This document shows, in pieces, positions 52,901 to 62,931 of a stretch of DNA of 64,000 nucleotides. The notes under the pieces were generated by a model. It was given only the letters and a program-made list of their open reading frames with translations, did not search any database and had not been told where the DNA came from. The stretch's first letter is position 1. Every line of letters starts with the position of its first letter. The stretch comes from Odobenus rosmarus divergens (lineage: Eukaryota; Chordata; Mammalia; Carnivora; Odobenidae), in NCBI RefSeq assembly GCF_000321225.1, contig NW_004450277.1, positions 846,559 through 910,558 of the forward strand. Reading direction: 5' to 3'. Made by a program: the position numbers and the translations under genes.

Positions 52901-54357
52901 CTCAGGCCATGATCCCAAGGTCCCGGGATCAAGCCCCGCATCAGGCTCCTTGCTCAGTGGGGAGTCTGCTTCTCCCTCTGCTGCTGCTCCCCCTGCTTGT
53001 GCGCTCTCTCTCTCTTTCTCTCTCTCATAAATAAATAAATAAATGAATAAATAAATAAAATCTTTAAAAAAAAGTTTGAAATGTGAATGGGTGGGTGGTG
53101 CCTGGCTGGCTCAGTTGAAAGAGCATGCGACTCTTGATCTTGGGGTCATGAATTTGAGCCTCATGTTGGGTGCAGAGATCACTTAAAAAAATAAAATAAA
53201 TTAAAATGTGCCGTGGGGTCGCCCTCCTTCCCCCCCGCCAATCCCACAAAAAATCTTGCAGTGTAATCCATGTTCCTGATGGCTGTTCATGTGGACCTGA
53301 CTGGCTTGCCTGCTGCCGGACACACCCCACTCCTGCTCACCGCCCGCCTCCCCAGTCTGGGGTAGGGGAGAGAATGCCCCGCTCCCCTCTCCGCTCCTTC
53401 CCTCCAACATCACCGATTCTGTTTCACAGAAAACATTCCCATTGAGGAACCTCAGGGCCTGTTGCGGCTTGTTGTCTGTGGCCCTGATATCCTGGAAACA
53501 TCTTAACTGTCCACTTTTCTCCTTCCAGTGGGGAAACTGAGGTCCAGAGACCCTGAGTCACCCAGAGTCAGCAGGTAAGCCCAGCCAGGCCTCCCGCCTC
53601 TCAAGCTCAGGGTGGATTAGGACCTCTCTGGAGTCACATCTGGGTTCGATTCCCAGCTCTACTATTTATTTAGCTGTGGTATCTTGGGGGTCACTTGACT
53701 TTTCTGGGCGGGGTTCCTCACCTGGCCTATGGGAACAAGAAGAGTGCCTACCTCATCTTTGTAAGCATCCGGGCCGAGTCAGAGAGCGCAACCAAGCTCT
53801 TCGTCACTGTCAGCTCTTATGACTGTCACAGAGGCAACGCTCCAGCCCAGGGGCTTTCATTAGCCCCGAGTCAACCTTTTCCCGGGAACCAGGCAGAGAA
53901 GCCAGTCCCGGCTTCTCCATTTCTTTGTGTAAGTTACTTTGCCTTCGTGGGCCTCAGTTTCCCCATCAGGGCCCATCTCTTAGGTATGTCTGCGAGGAGG
54001 GTCTCTGTGACCACACTCACCTCTCGCGGTCGGTGAAGACAAAGCGCCGCAGCTTGAGATCGCGCAGGACCAGCCCGTGCTGGTGACAGTGCGCCAGGGC
54101 GGCGGCCATCTGGCGGAAGAGTGCGGCGGCTTCGGGCTCGGGGAGGCGGCGGCGGCGGCGCACCAGGCTGTGCATGTCCCCGTGGGGCCGCGGGAAAAAG
54201 GCGTACAGGTGGCGGGGGCCTGCCACGACGTCGGCGGGCCGTGCCACGTGTCCTTCCGGGGGCAGCCGCGAGTAGGGCTCCAGCGCCGCCAGGGCCTCGC
54301 GGGCCGGGTACACCTGTGGGTGGGGCTTGGCCTGAGCGCGGGCGCCGCCGGGTGGAG

Positions 54358-54412
<55 letters not shown>

Positions 54413-57400
54413 TTGGGAACAGTCCCAGCCAAGCCTTTGGGCACTGCTGTGCGCTAGGCACTGGGCCGGGCGCTCCAGCAGCAAGCCGCTCCCCCCTCAC
54501 AAAGCTGAGAGGCCACACAGCCAGCGAGTGGCAGGGCTGAGATCTGAATCCACGCTCCGTTGTCTGCGCTCTCAACTACCTTATATGGCCTTAAACTTCA
54601 GATAACTGGGAAATAGTAGGTAATCCAAATGAAAATAAGCCCCAGGGCCCAGGGCCGGGTAAATCCAGAAGAGCAGAGAGCTCGCAGGTCACTTTATGCA
54701 GAGCATCGCCAGGCTCATAGCTCCCATTCCCTGGGATTCACTGCCTGCCAACTCCAGCCCCCCCCCCCCCCCCCCCCCTTGCCACCCACTCCAGGTGCAG
54801 GCACTGCATGGCCGGCGGCGGCTGCCAGCCATAGGGATCCAACCTGCCTGACAGCCATGGTCCCTGCCCTCCTGATGCCCACAGTCCAAACCAGCCAAAA
54901 ACTAAATATTTCCCAATTCTGATAAGCATTGCAAAGGAACCAAGAAAGATGCTGGAATAGAGAATATTTTGGAAGGGGGCACTTAGGTGAAAAGGTGTGG
55001 TCTAAAAGGGGTTCTGGGGGGCCACCTGGGTGGCTCAGTCGTTAAGCGTCTGCCTTCGGCTCAGGTCATGGTCCCAGGGTCCTGGGATCGAGCCCCGCAT
55101 GGGGCTCCCTGCTCAGCAGGAAGCCTGCTTCTCCCTCTCCCACTGCTTGTGTTCACTCTCTCACTGTCTCTCTCTCTCTCTCTCTCTCTCTGTCAAAATA
55201 AATAAATAAAATTTTAAAAAAATAAATGAAAGGGGTTCTGGGGAAGTGACCTGAATGATTCCGAGATGCCCACGGGATAAGCTTTCCAGGGGGAGGACAT
55301 GGACAGTGCAAAGGCCCTGAGGCAAGAAAGAGCATGAGCTGCTCTAGAAAACCAGCCCCAGATCAGTTCAGCTGGAGTGGGTTAAGAGAGGGAAGAGGGG
55401 CAGTGGTTAAGAGTGGCGAGGTTGTCAGAAAACGTGCTAGGGGCTTTATGGACTTTAGGTGGGAGCCTCGCCACAGCCCTGAAAGGTGTTCTGTTTTTAC
55501 TGCTGGTGAGACTGATGTTCAGAGAAGGAGGGGCACTTGTTGGAGGCCACACAGCCCATCAGAGGCAGAGCGGGGAGACTCAGTTAGTTTGTCTGCCTTT
55601 AAACCCTTCCCATGTTATGTTGGCTCTGCCACACAGAAAATAAACCAATAAAGCATATACATATTTAATTCATGAAAAAAAAATGTAAGCATGTCTTAAA
55701 ACAACAAACAAACACTTGGCTGGCATGGAAGAAAGAATCCAAAAAACAGAGACTACTTTTTTTTTTTTTTTAAGTCAGGGCAAGCACATGCCTGCCTTAG
55801 TACATTTGCACTTGCCTGCCGTGCTTCCTGGATGCTCTTCCCTAGATACCCACCAGGCTGGCTCCCCCAGCTCACACAAGTCACTGCTCAAATGTCACCT
55901 CCTTGGAGAGTTCTTCCTGGACTAAAATCACCTGCTCCCCCACGGTCCCTGTCCCCCTCTCTCCCAGCTCCTAGCTTTCTCTCCAAAGCACTTATGATCA
56001 CCTGACACAGGATCACCCTTCCCTTGTGCCATATTTTACTTATTCCCTTGTTTACTGCCCATGTCCTCCACTAGAGCATCAGCTTGATGAGAACAGAACT
56101 CTATCTTGGAACCACAGCATGGTGCATGGCACGTAGGGTGCTCAGTGAAGGTTTATTGAATGAATGAATAGGTGATAATCTATAGACAGAATGCCGATCC
56201 TTCTACACACTGACCAGAAAAGGCGATGTGGAAATGGCAGGTCAGCCCCACGGCTCATGCTAGCATGAGGATGAGCACGTGCCAGGAGACCCCCCCCCCG
56301 CTAAATGTTTCTGAATACCTGGGGCTATGAGAAAGCATGGCGCTTCTGGTTTGAGCCTGCTTTGGTCATGCCACTCAGCAGGGACTCCCCTCCCCAGTAG
56401 GAACAGAAGAAAACCTGTAATGTTGCAGGAAAAGGAGCCAGAGTTCAGGGATTCCTTAGAGCACTTGGGTCAGAGCACTGGGGACCTGCAGTGGGCAGCC
56501 CAGAGCCCAGGCAAAGCTGGCGGCTGTACCACAGGTCTGCCTCTAGCCCCCTGCCCACTGCACCCCCCACCCAGTAGAAGCCAGTTGCCAATGCTCCCGG
56601 GTGGAGGCTTAGGTCCACCTGCTTCTCTGTGCATTCCCAAGGGGACCCAGGCCCCCTTCTTCCCGTCCCCTGTGCAGCTGGGTCTCCTGTATCTTTCTTA
56701 CCCTGCCCACCAGAAGCAAACTGACCTGCTATGTCTGAAACACGTGTCCTAGCATGGGGCCACAGCCCTGGGCTCAGTCTCACCTCTGACACCCCCTGGC
56801 TCTGTGACCACAGTTTTATGAGCCTCAGTGTCCTCTATCTGCAAAATGGGCCAATAATAGTAAATACGTCACAGGCCGGGTGAAGATTGGAAGAGATTAC
56901 ACACACTAAGGCATCAACATAGTACCTAGTGCACAGTAAATACCTATTATTATAGTTCTTCACCTCTGCCTTTTTAGGATGTGACCCGCCAATGTCACCT
57001 GGGCCTCACCTTGCCCATTTCCTGATTTCTGCCAAGAACCCTGGACTTTGCCCTAGGAGCCAGGCCCGATACAGTGAGGTTTCGTGCTTGGCCCTTCCTT
57101 CTTGGCCTCGGTCTTTCCATCTGTGAAACGGTCACAGGCTAGGCCCAATGACCTCCAGGGTCCCAGGGGTTCTGATGTCTACCCCAGCTCACCCTTCCCT
57201 TGTGCAAGTATCTTCAGTGGCTCCCGCAGCCCAGGGCCAGCTCCTTTCTCATGCTTTCACAACCGGTGGCCGCCGGCCCTCCCCTCCTGCCCCTCTCCAG
57301 TCTGGCCGTGGTGAAGTCCTTCGAACCCTCTGATGCCTCACACGCTCTTGCTCCTCAGGCCTCTGCACGGTGGCCTCCCCTGCCCGGATCTCCATTCTCC

Positions 57401-58034
57401 CACTTCTCCCTGGCTAACTCCTGCTCAGCCTTTTCTGACACCCCCCTTGAATACACTGGAGGCTCCTGCTCTGTGCTCCCACGGCCCCTAAGCTCCACCC
57501 CTATGGCCTGTATCATACTATGGGCCTAAGCTGAGCATCCCCCAGGGCTGGGCATGTCGGGTTTACCTCTCTGGCCTCAGCCCAGGCCAGGACCTGACAG
57601 AGAGCTGGGGGCTCACTGACTGCTTCCCCAATAAACACAGGAACAAAGTAACCCTAAGGACCCCTCCACCCTGACAGTCCTCTGGAGCCAAGGCCCTTGC
57701 CAGGCCCCTGTGATGCTGGGGGAGAGTGACCCAGGGGACCCACCTTGCAGGTGTACTCCGTGCCTGTGGGGCAGTGCAGGGCACGGTAGGCTCGGCCACC
57801 TTCCTCAGGCTCCAGGAGGACATAGGGCCCAAGCCGGGCGGGAGTGGTCACAGCGAGGGCCCGGGCTGGAGCAGGGGGTGGGGTCAGGGGCAGCGGGCAG
57901 GGGGGCAGCTGAGGCTGGGGCCCCCTTCGAGCTTGTTTCCGGGTGGGACATTCGGTGTCTAGGTCACCGTCCAACTCCAACCGCTTCCTCCTGGATGGGG
58001 CACCCATAGGAGCAGCCAGAAGGGTGGCTCGCAT
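49507..58034 (-). CDS. TRIB3: TRIB3, stress-inducible Tribbles pseudokinase 3 (3 coding exons)
   Basis: Minus-strand exons 58034-57744, 54313-54021 and 49999-49507 join to 1077 nt, 358 aa plus stop, the same length as human TRIB3. The product is a Tribbles pseudokinase induced by ATF4/CHOP in ER and amino-acid stress; it binds AKT, MEK1 and the E3 ligase COP1. Visible features are a basic N-terminus (MRATLLAAP, RRKRLEL), a pseudokinase domain with ATP-site Lys97 in YTCKVYP, a catalytic-loop-like LVLRDLKL (Asp181) and LENLED in place of the usual DFG, consistent with a lack of normal metal binding. Next come an intact C-lobe (PAYVGPEIL, ADVWSLGVALF) and a COP1-binding motif DQVVPE at about 333-338. 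The acidic C-terminus ends in SLYG. Splice sites are GT-AG. No coding lesion was seen. Confidence 0.97.
50140..50240 (-). mobile_element. MIR fragment in TRIB3 intron
   Basis: 'CATTTTACGCACGAGGAGGC' and 'CTGGGTTTGAACTAGGACTC' match MIR in reverse orientation. Confidence 0.55.
50741..50927 (+). mobile_element. SINEC in TRIB3 last intron, first of a tandem pair
   Basis: Forward SINE preceded by AAATGAACATG, the same word found after the second copy. Confidence 0.92.
50930..51128 (+). mobile_element. SINEC, second of a tandem pair
   Basis: Forward SINE inserted in or next to the A-rich tail of its neighbour. Confidence 0.92.
51795..51982 (-). mobile_element. SINEC with (TTTTA)n end
   Basis: Reverse-oriented SINE ending GAGCCACCCAGGCACCCC, directly abutting another SINE. 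Confidence 0.9.
51983..52183 (-). mobile_element. SINEC (older)
   Basis: Reverse-oriented, more diverged SINE into whose T-rich end the neighbouring copy has probably inserted. Confidence 0.85.
52349..52582 (-). mobile_element. SINEC
   Basis: Reverse-oriented SINE with a long T tract, ending CAGCCACCCAGGCACCC. Confidence 0.88.
52857..53075 (+). mobile_element. SINEC
   Basis: Forward SINE with a long (AAAT)n end. Confidence 0.92.
53097..53206 (+). mobile_element. SINEC (older, short type)
   Basis: Begins GGTGCCTGGCTGGCTCAGTT and ends GCAGAGATCACTTAAAAAAA. Confidence 0.85.
53620..53790 (+). mobile_element. MIR fragment in TRIB3 intron
   Basis: 'TCTGGGTTCGATTCCCAGCT' and 'GGGGTTCCTCACCTGGCCTA' match MIR in forward orientation. 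Confidence 0.55.
54021..54313 (-). CDS. TRIB3: TRIB3 second coding exon (pseudokinase N-lobe, catalytic loop)
   Basis: The acceptor is CACCCACAG|GTGTAC and the donor GCGAGAG|GTGAGT; 293 nt. It encodes VYPAREALAALEPYSRL to RRFVFTDRER. The intron immediately upstream has a 52-nt homopolymer starting only 46 nt from the acceptor. Confidence 0.96.
54359..54410. repeat. 52-nt poly-G tract (poly-C on the TRIB3 strand)
   Basis: An uninterrupted run of 52 G lies in TRIB3 intron 2, starting 46 nt from the splice acceptor of the next exon. It may be real, unstable, or a sequencing artefact. Confidence 0.95.
54758..54778. repeat. 21-nt poly-C tract
   Basis: An uninterrupted run of 21 C in the same TRIB3 intron, about 350 nt from the poly-G run and complementary to it. 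Confidence 0.95.
55020..55228 (+). mobile_element. SINEC in TRIB3 intron 2
   Basis: Forward SINE with a perfect 15-bp duplication AAAGGGGTTCTGGGG (55005-55019 and 55229-55243) and a (CT)n tract. Confidence 0.95.
57744..58034 (-). CDS. TRIB3: TRIB3 first coding exon
   Basis: ATG at 58034-58032 is preceded by a purine-rich, in-frame untranslated leader. The exon encodes residues 1-97 and ends TGCAAG|GTGGGT; 291 nt, phase 0. Confidence 0.96.
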
Positions 58035-58387
58035 CTACAAAGAAGGGGAGAAAGCACTGAAGGGAGGCTGCTTGGCAGCCCCCCCTCCCCTAGCTGTTAT
58101 GGAGGGTGACTTGGCAGTGTGCATTAAACTGACAAATGCACTTACCCTTGACCAGGTGTCCCACTTCTGGAAATTTATCCTCCCATTAAAATGCTCACCA
58201 ATATATTAAACACAGGAAAGGCTGTTTTCAGTAGAGCCTTGTATCTAATAGCAAAAGGCGGGAAACACCCCCAAATGGCCATCAGCAGGGGGCTGGTTAA
58301 ACATCCTGGCACAGCCACACAGCGGACTCCAATACATGGACTGCCTTGGGAGGGAGACCCCACATTGAGCGAAAGGCCATAATCCCA

Positions 58388-58600
58388 AGGTGGCTGTAGT
58401 CAGACATTCCTGGGTTCTAATCCTGGCTCACCACTCTTCCTGGCTGGGTAGCCCTGGGCAAATCCTGCAGTCTTCCCCAGCCTCAGTTCCCTCACCTGTA
58501 AAGTGGGAGCAGGATGGAAAGCCCATAGGATTTTTACAATGATGAAATGAAAACACAAATAATTTAGAGTGACCTGTTGCAGGGTGGCTGTCAGCAAATG
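58388..58600 (+). mobile_element. MIR upstream of TRIB3 coding exons
   Basis: 'CCTGGGTTCTAATCCTGGCT' and 'CAGTTCCCTCACCTGTAAAG' give a nearly full-length MIR. Confidence 0.7.
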
Positions 58601-59159
58601 GTCACGGTCCATTGCTACTACTGTTATTCATAGCCGAAGGCGCTTCAGTGTTCTTGGGACTATCCCTGGGGTGGCTCTTCCATGGCCACAGCAGCACTCC
58701 AGGCTCTGCTTTGGCTGTATCCATTCCTCAGAAGCTGGTAGGCCTGGGATAAGCTCCATGGGACAGGTGGAGTTACCCTAACTGAGCAGGGGACTTCACG
58801 GGCCACACTGCGGGACTAGAATCTCCACTGTAGGATGGAGGCAGCCCCTCATATCTATTTCTTGCTGTTCCCTGACGCGTCGGGGAAGAAGGGCCGGTCG
58901 TACCAAACACACACGCACAGAACCCAGAGCAGACAGGTGCACACACACCCCTCAAAACCACAGTTTGTCCAAGCCAGCCAGCTGAGACACCACATCGAGG
59001 GCAGAGAGGGGCACACACATCATTAAGTGACACACACCTCATCCTCCGTGGGCCAGTGTGCAGGCATACACACACAGAGCCCTCCACCCATCACGCTCCC
59101 CACTGCACGACTGATAGCAGGAAGGTCACCGGCACGTCTGACTCGAGCCCCATCCCCCT

Positions 59160-60140
59160 CGGCCGCCTCGCCCAGCCTTCCCCAGCCCGGCTCCTCCCGT
59201 GGGAGCGGAAGCGGCGGCCAGCGGGTGTCCCGAGGCAGAGGATTCAGCGGAAACGGAGCGGCGGGAGGGGGAGAGGCAAGGGAAGGAGGCTGGGCCCCAG
59301 GGCTGCGAGACACCCCAGGGCCCGCAGGGACAAAACACACACGCGCACGGTACAACCTGCGACCCGCAGCCGCAGCGCCAGGTGCACACCTGCGGCGACG
59401 CTCCGTGCGCTCCGGGGTCCCGCACCCCGCGCGCCGCATCCTCGCTTCCACTCGCCCTGCGCCCGCCCCCGCCCCCCGGGGCACCCCAGCCCCGGCCCCA
59501 GCCGTGTCCCCCGCTCGGTCGACACCTGCCACCAGGTACGCAGCCCTCCCCACAGCTCGCAGCGTCCGCCGAGACACATTCCCCCCCAACCCCGCAGGCT
59601 CACGCGGACCCTCAGGCTCACCCTACAGCGACATAGACCCTACACAGAGTCCCCGGCGCCCCCCCCCCAACAGGCCCCTCACACACACGCCTCCCCCGCC
59701 CCACACTCACCTCTCGGGGCGACACTCCCACACCTCTGTCCCCTCCTCCCTCCGCCCCCCGGATACCGCCGCCACCTTCGCGGGGGTCCACCCTCCCCCC
59801 CCGCCCCGCGCCCGCTCGCGGCCCCGGCCCCTCTCCGGCCCCGCTGGGTACCTTGCCCGGGTGTGCGGCAGGGGTCCTGAGTCGCCGGGGCACTCCTACG
59901 TGGCCGGGGGCCCACTGCGACGTGACCGAGCTCGGGACCCCGACCCCCCGCAGCCGGACACGTGTGGAGCCGCTGGCGCTTCCGCTGCGAGTGTCTCCCG
60001 GCGCCAGCCCGGGCCCGGGTGATGCAAACCTGCGCTAATCGGCCGCGGCCTGCGCTCGGGCCCGGGATTGCACCATCCTCCGGGCTCCGCCCCTGGGGTC
60101 ACCGCCCCGGCGCGCCCCGCCCCGCCCCCCTCGCCTCACC
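59160..60140 (-). promoter_or_regulatory. TRIB3: CpG-island promoter and probable noncoding exon 1 of TRIB3
   Basis: A CpG-rich block lies about 1.1-2.1 kb upstream of the TRIB3 ATG. Mammalian TRIB3 has an untranslated first exon. Two minus-strand donor candidates are visible: GGGCAAG|GTACCC with the exon ending at 59852, and CCGAGAG|GTGAGT with the exon ending at 59711. Exon 1 itself cannot be fixed from sequence alone. Confidence 0.65.
60020..60028 (+). promoter_or_regulatory. TRIB3: C/EBP-ATF response element (TGATGCAAA)
   Basis: TGATGCAAA is a perfect match to the composite C/EBP-ATF (CARE/AARE) element through which ATF4 and CHOP induce TRIB3. It sits in the CpG island, upstream of the presumed first exon. 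Only one copy is present. A one-mismatch relative in the opposite orientation (ATTGCACCA) lies at about 60067-60075. Confidence 0.75.
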
Positions 60141-61560
60141 CGACCTCCAAGGGTGCCTGGGCTCCACCTCCTCCCCCCACCTGCCCCGCGCACACACCCC
60201 CTACTGGGTCTCCCTATCGCCTTGGAAAGAGCACTTTACTTTTCTGAGCCTCAGTTTCGCCGTATGTGAAATGGGGAGAACATTCTCCCCTTTCAGGATG
60301 CAGAGGAGAAAGAGAGCAAACTGTGACGGTTTCCGGGTGCTTTCCTGTTTATAAAGAACCTTCCCACCATTGCTTTACTAACTTTAGGAAGACCCTCGGC
60401 AATCAGAAAGCTCCGCTCACCCCATCCTACTAAGGGGTAACCTGAGGCCCAGCGCTGGGAATGCAGCCTGGTAGCTCTGCAAAGACTGCAGACTTAGGAG
60501 CTGACTCCGGACTCAGAAGACCTAGTGTGGTCCCCTGGGGATGCCTGAGGTCGGGCAGGCTTCACAGCGTTCACTGGATAGAGGCAGTGCAGCCTAATGG
60601 TTAAGAGCCAGTGCCTAAACCAGCCTGCCTACGAGTGCACCCCCCACCTTTGCACAGACGCACTGTGCAACCTCAGGAAACCCTGAGGATTCCTTCAAAC
60701 CCTGCTGGGACTGAAGTTCCTCCTCTGTAAAATGGGCTTATAGGAGTCTCACTTCATAAGATGTTTGCTGGGACAAAATAATTAGAACTATGTGGCACAT
60801 CCTAAGTGCTTGATAAATAGAATGGAGGCTCAGAGGGGAAGGCACCCATAACAGGATTTGCACCCCAAACCTAGGAGGCCCTGGGGCCACTTGTTGTTTG
60901 GTGAGGCATCACTGTACAGCCCTAGGGGTCCAGGACCTTTCTGGGAAATCCCTTTGATGTCTGACTGCACTGGGGTCAAAAAATAACTCCTCCAGGCAGA
61001 GGCTGGATGAATCGTGGATGGAGTTACCTTTGTTTCTCAGAATTAAGAACCCCAGGCAGCAGCTCACTTGTGTCTCAGGAACTTCAGGGCTCATCAGGGT
61101 CTTCTGGGATCTCATTTAACCCTGGAGACTTCCCTACCAGGGAGGGACTAATGAACTCATTTTCTACACCAGGACATCTAGACTCAAGTGGAAAATCCCA
61201 CAGTAGTTAGGGACAAAGAAAGGTGGGTTTGGTTGTTTTCTGAGCTTCTCCATGAAGCCAGCATGGTGCTGGGTTTGCTCAGACATCCCTAACTTTGTCC
61301 CGGCTGTGTCAGACCCTGTTCTAAATGCTGGGGGCTCAACAGTGACAAGATTGACCCATCCCTGCCCTCACAGATCTCGTAAATCTGTGGGAAGACAGAC
61401 CATTAGCAAGAAAATAAAATCAATAATCAAGATCATTTAAAATTTATGTCATGTATTTTCTTGAATAAAGAAATAGGATAGATTTGAATAGGATAGATTT
61501 GTCCTCTATCAGATATGAATGAGGGGTGTCTATTTTCATGAGGGTTCATCAGGAAGGTGA
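60141..61560. other. Upstream flank of TRIB3, no gene seen
   Basis: No coding exon was recognised. A MIR-like fragment (CTCTGTAAAATGGGCTTATAG) lies at about 60590-60820. The rest appears unique or too diverged to name. Confidence 0.5.
60590..60820 (+). mobile_element. MIR fragment
   Basis: 'GCAGCCTAATGGTTAAGAGC' and 'CCTCCTCTGTAAAATGGGCT' match MIR in forward orientation. Confidence 0.65.
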
Positions 61561-61562
61561 TT

Positions 61563-62246
61563 TTTAGTTTGTTCGTTTTTAATTTTTATTGTTATGTTAA
61601 TCACCATACATTACATCATTAGTTTTTGATGTAGTGTTCCATGATTCATTGTTTGTGCATAACACCCAGTGNNNNNNNNNNNNNNNNNNNNNNNNNNNNN
61701 NNNNNNNNNNNNNNNNNNNNNNNNNNNNNNNNNNNNNNNNNNNNNNNNNNNNNNNNNNNNNNNNNNNNNNNNNNNNNNNNNNNNNNNNNNNNNNNNNNNN
61801 NNNNNNNNNNNNNNNNNNNNNNNNNNNNNNNNNNNNNNNNNNNNNNNNNNNNNNNNNNNNNNNNNNNNNNNNNNNNNNNNNNNNNNNNNNNNNNNNNNNN
61901 NNNNNNNNNNNNNNNNNNNNNNNNNNNNNNNNNNNNNNNNNNNNNNNNNNNNNNNNNNNNNNNNNNNNNNNNNNNNNNNNNNNNNNNNNNNNNNNNNNNN
62001 NNNNNNNNNNNNNNNNNNNNNNNNNNNNNNNNNNNNNNNNNNNNNNNNNNNNNNNNNNNNNNNNNNNNNNNNNNNNNNNNNNNNNNNNNNNNNNNNNNNN
62101 NNNNNNNNNNNNNNNNNNNNNNNNNNATTCCATTGTGTATATATACCACATCTTCTTTATCCATTCATCTGTCGATGGACATCTTGGCTCTTTCCACAGT
62201 TTGGCTACTGTGGACATTGCTGCTATAAACATTGGGGTGCACGTAC
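61563..62246 (-). mobile_element. 5'-truncated L1 interrupted by an assembly gap
   Basis: Both visible ends match the L1 at 42.2 kb almost base for base. A perfect 12-bp target-site duplication CAGGAAGGTGAT flanks it (61550-61561 and 62247-62258). The middle is unknown. Confidence 0.9.
61672..62126. other. Assembly gap (455 N)
   Basis: 455 unknown bases lie inside the L1. The homologous stretch in the other L1 copy (42309-42794) is 486 bases. Confidence 0.99.
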
Positions 62247-62716
62247 CAGGAAGGTGATGTTTAAACTAAGATCTTAAGGAAGAGATGGGTGAGAAGTGCA
62301 AAGATCTGAGGGGACACAGAAAAAGTAAGTGCAAAGGCCCCAAGGCACTTAAGGAACCAGGAGCTAGGCACTATGGCCTCTATTGTACAGATGAGTGAAA
62401 GTAAGGGGCTTACCCAAGAGCACCCAGCTTGTAGTATGAAGCAGATTTGAGATTTGCTGGGGCAGCTAACTCTGGTGGCCACACTGTCCAGGGACATTTT
62501 GCAACCTTTGCAACCCAGCTGCCTTCACCTGGACTGGTGGATATGGCTTCTGGAACTGTATCCAGGGTATGGCCCCCCAGGTTTGGGGGTGGGCCTTGTC
62601 ACAGTTGAGGGTGTCAAATCCCAGTTCTCTAGATCAAAAGAACGTAAAATATAAACCACACTTGTAGTTTCAAATTTTCTAGTCATGCATTAAAGAGGAA
62701 CAAAAAGGAATTGATT

Positions 62717-62931
62717 TTTTTAAAAGATGTATTTATTTATTTGAGAGAAAGACAGCATGCGTGCACATGAGGGGGGGAGGGGCAGAGGGAGAGGGAGAAA
62801 GAGAATCTCAAGCTGACTCCCCAATAAGCGTGGAGCCCGACAGGGGGCTCGATCTCACAACCCTGAGGTCATGACCTGATCTGAAATCAAGAATCAGACA
62901 CTCAACCAACTGAGCTACCCAGGCGTCCCTG
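62717..62931 (-). mobile_element. SINEC (older)
   Basis: Reverse-oriented SINE ending GAGCTACCCAGGCGTCCC. Confidence 0.88.

Noticed and set aside
54121..54540. Poly-Gly and poly-Pro encoding frames near 54.4 kb
   Set aside because: They arise from translating the 52-G homopolymer. The real coding exon ends at the acceptor at 54313.
59027..60022. 331-codon open frame on the plus strand across the TRIB3 CpG island
   Set aside because: The GC-rich sequence has few stop codons; the translation is Pro/Arg/Ser-rich and low in complexity. It is antisense to the TRIB3 promoter and has no recognisable domain.
61597..62257. Frames of about 200 codons spanning the 455-N gap
   Set aside because: They exist only because N bases are read through. 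The visible ends are L1 sequence.
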